Shown here one piece after another: positions 5,348 to 7,220 of a stretch of 7,220 nucleotides of DNA; position 1 is the stretch's first letter; each line of letters starts with the position of its first letter. The notes under the pieces are model-generated. The model ran no database searches. It worked only from the letters and a program-made list of their open reading frames with translations, and was not told where the DNA came from. Position numbers and translations under genes: made by a program. The stretch is taken from NCBI GenBank assembly GCA_017647065.1, contig JAGCLI010000246.1:1-7220 (forward strand), written 5' to 3'. The DNA comes from Bacteroidales bacterium. Lineage in GTDB: Bacteria > Bacteroidota > Bacteroidia > Bacteroidales > P3.

Positions 5348-7220
5348 TTATTTCAGTATTTCAATTGAACCCTTATATTCTACATCTCTAATAGGTCCTC
5401 GTCCAACGAATCTGTAGAAATAAGTTCCCGAAGGAGTGTTTGTCGCTGCTGGATCCCAGAAATCGCTTTCGTTTCTCATATCTTGTATGAAGAATATTCT
5501 CTTTCCGTAACGATTATAGATAGAAAGTTCGTTGTCTGGGAAGGCTTGACCATCTATTAGATTGTGAATATAGAACACATCGTTTACTCCATCGCCATTT
5601 GGTGTGATTACGTTAGGGAACATCAGGTTATCGTTGATAATTGTAATTACTCTTGAAATTGTATCGTGACATTCATAAATGTAACCACTCGGTGCTAGGT
5701 TTACACTATACGCTTCTAAAGTACTTGTGTAGTCTCCTGCAACAGTTTCACCTGATTGAGGTTCCCAAGTGTAAGAAGGATTTGCTCCAAATATGTTTTC
5801 TATTGCATTAGCATCGTTTTTATTTGTTTGAATAGTCCAGTGATATTGATTAGTTGCGTCATGAGGTTCTGTAAGGTTTACAAGATTTGCAGTAGGGTTT
5901 GAAGCGTAAGGGTTATTTGGTTCCCAACCAAAATCAGCCGCAGGGTGACGATAAACATTTATGATATCTGAATATTCAATTGAGTCTTTACAACCATGTT
6001 CTGAGGTAACCTTCAATTTAATATCATAACTTCCATAAGGGAATGTGAACGATGGGTTAGGGTCGGTTGAGGATTCTTCGCCTACATGCCATTCAAATGT
6101 TTGTGCATTTGTTGCTGTGTTTTGTAATTGGAAACTATATGGTTCGCATCCTTCTAATGGGAATTTGTCGGAAGTAAATGCAGCAATTGCAGCAGGGTGT
6201 ACCAATAAGTTAATAGAGTCTCTACCATAGCAATAAATGCTTCCATTATATTCTGTTACTAAAACTTCGTATTTAATTACCGAATTGGAGTTTGCATGAG
6301 TTTGAGCAGTGATAACTCTTGTTGTATCACCTGTTGGACTCCAAGCATACGAAGCAGTAGGGGATTCATTTCCTGCATCAAGTTCTACGCTATACATTTC
6401 GCAAAGAGCAACATCTTCTCCCAAATCAACAACTGGAGTTTGTACAACAGTAAGAGGAGAAACAGTATCCCATTCACAACCGAAATCATCTATGATTGTG
6501 ATGTCAAATATGAATGTACCAGCACTATCAATTGGCGGTGCAATCGTTGCAGTAGTTGATGAGGTCGGAGTGTAGAAAGAAACACCTTCCCAAATTACTG
6601 TATCCAAAGGAACTTGATAGTCCCATGTCGCTCCACTATTTTGTCCTAATTCCAAATCCCACCAGAATACATATCCATTGTCACCTCCCCAGTCATCACA
6701 AATTCTAATTGTCCACTCTCCATTTAAAGGACAGCCTACCAACCCTTGGAATCCATTCAAATCCACAGTTTGCCAACCATTTGGATTATTTACTGATGTT
6801 GCTGCTGTTGCGTTTTGAACTGGTGTTTGAAAATATCCTACCGTATCAACAGTGTTTGTAGAGTCAACAAGAGTACCCATACCTCCGTCTATTACTCCTT
6901 GTTGTCCATTTAAGTACTGATTAGAGAAGCAATAAGTCCATCCTGTACCTTGTGCGTTATTATTTGAATCGTAACCATTGTTAGAAGAGTGTGCTATTCC
7001 TAAATCTGCTCCACCACTATGACAATTGTGTTTCAATACTACGCTTTGTCCATTTGGACAAATGATTTGAAAACCTAAGTCGCCTAAGAATGTATGTTCT
7101 ATATTGATACATACAGACATTATATCGTCTGGACTTCCTACAACTGCACCAGAGGAGAATTGATCAAATACAACTGGTGATTCGTAACAAAGAGATCCGC
7201 CGTTAAAAGTTGAACAAGGA
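5348..7220 (-). CDS. Large secreted protein: P-domain-like, Ig/PKD-like repeats, T9SS type B (gliding motility-associated) C-terminal domain; 5' end off window
   Basis: The frame stays open to the right edge, so the ATG at 7120 is internal; 623 residues are visible. Residues about 34-192 resemble the beta-jelly-roll P-domain of proprotein convertases: SVCINIEHTFLGDLGFQIICP, then SVVLKH, and a closing CPLNGEWTIRICDDWGGDNG with WWDLEL. About 197-341 looks like two Ig-like or SprB-type segments (GTFIFDITIIDDFGCEWDT; ELDAGN..ASYAWSPTGDT). PKD-like modules follow (345-424, with AAFTSDKF..GCEPYSFQLQN and FTFPYGSYDIKLKVTSEHGCKDS; and a looser one, 425-527). The end (about 531-623) is the CHU_C/T9SS type B domain: FPNVITPNGDGVNDVFYI, LSIYNRYGKRIFF, then SGTYFYRF and YKGSIEILK. 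Such proteins are exported by the type IX system and act on the cell surface in adhesion or gliding, or as secreted enzymes. Any catalytic domain and the signal peptide would be upstream and unseen. Abundant Asn, Asp, Thr, Ser and Cys fit an extracellular protein. Confidence 0.9.
   Translation of the reverse strand, partial: PCSTFNGGSLCYESPVVFDQFSSGAVVGSPDDIMSVCINIEHTFLGDLGFQIICPNGQSVVLKHNCHSGGADLGIAHSSNNGYDSNNNAQGTGWTYCFSNQYLNGQQGVIDGGMGTLVDSTNTVDTVGYFQTPVQNATAATSVNNPNGWQTVDLNGFQGLVGCPLNGEWTIRICDDWGGDNGYVFWWDLELGQNSGATWDYQVPLDTVIWEGVSFYTPTSSTTATIAPPIDSAGTFIFDITIIDDFGCEWDTVSPLTVVQTPVVDLGEDVALCEMYSVELDAGNESPTASYAWSPTGDTTRVITAQTHANSNSVIKYEVLVTEYNGSIYCYGRDSINLLVHPAAIAAFTSDKFPLEGCEPYSFQLQNTATNAQTFEWHVGEESSTDPNPSFTFPYGSYDIKLKVTSEHGCKDSIEYSDIINVYRHPAADFGWEPNNPYASNPTANLVNLTEPHDATNQYHWTIQTNKNDANAIENIFGANPSYTWEPQSGETVAGDYTSTLEAYSVNLAPSGYIYECHDTISRVITIINDNLMFPNVITPNGDGVNDVFYIHNLIDGQAFPDNELSIYNRYGKRIFFIQDMRNESDFWDPAATNTPSGTYFYRFVGRGPIRDVEYKGSIEILK

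Noticed and set aside
7118..7120. ATG as the true start of the large T9SS type B gene
   Set aside because: The frame continues without a stop to the window edge, and the residues before this Met (ending GSPDDI) continue the P-domain-like fold; no signal peptide follows the ATG.

Overview
The window looks like a piece of a Bacteroidota (Bacteroidetes) chromosome. The evidence is low-GC DNA, two type IX secretion (T9SS) C-terminal sorting domains of different classes, a Bacteroidetes-style lipoprotein signal, promoter-like TTTG/TAnnTTTG pairs, and starts without a strong Shine-Dalgarno. The sequence does not fix the genus.

Left block, + strand (1-2338). A gene cut by the left edge encodes the C-terminal part of a probable phosphodiester glycosidase-domain protein. 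A glycosyltransferase family 90 (CAP10/LPS-type) gene follows 21 bases later, so the two are probably co-transcribed. A 258-base gap then holds a good promoter, a possible 16-codon leader ORF and a small hairpin, followed by a short uncharacterised lipoprotein gene that ends at a clear intrinsic terminator.

Right block, - strand (2375-7220). Read from the right edge leftwards, it starts with a large secreted multidomain protein truncated by the window edge: P-domain-like, Ig/PKD-like repeats, then a gliding-motility/T9SS type B C-terminal domain. A strong hairpin terminator follows. Next come metK (S-adenosylmethionine synthetase) with its own promoter and a structured leader, then an uncharacterised secreted protein with a T9SS type A sorting domain. 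The two blocks converge around 2298-2401.

The genes do not form one pathway. metK is housekeeping; the others concern the cell envelope (glycan transfer and glycan processing, a lipoprotein, two T9SS cargo proteins). I found no convincing new multi-gene system, CRISPR array, insertion sequence or RNA gene. The most unusual signals are non-coding: nearly identical loop-less A8T8 palindromes placed just after two consecutive - strand genes (one a perfect 42-bp palindrome with a third repeat arm), a structured element between the best metK promoter and metK, and a dyad upstream of the T9SS type A gene.
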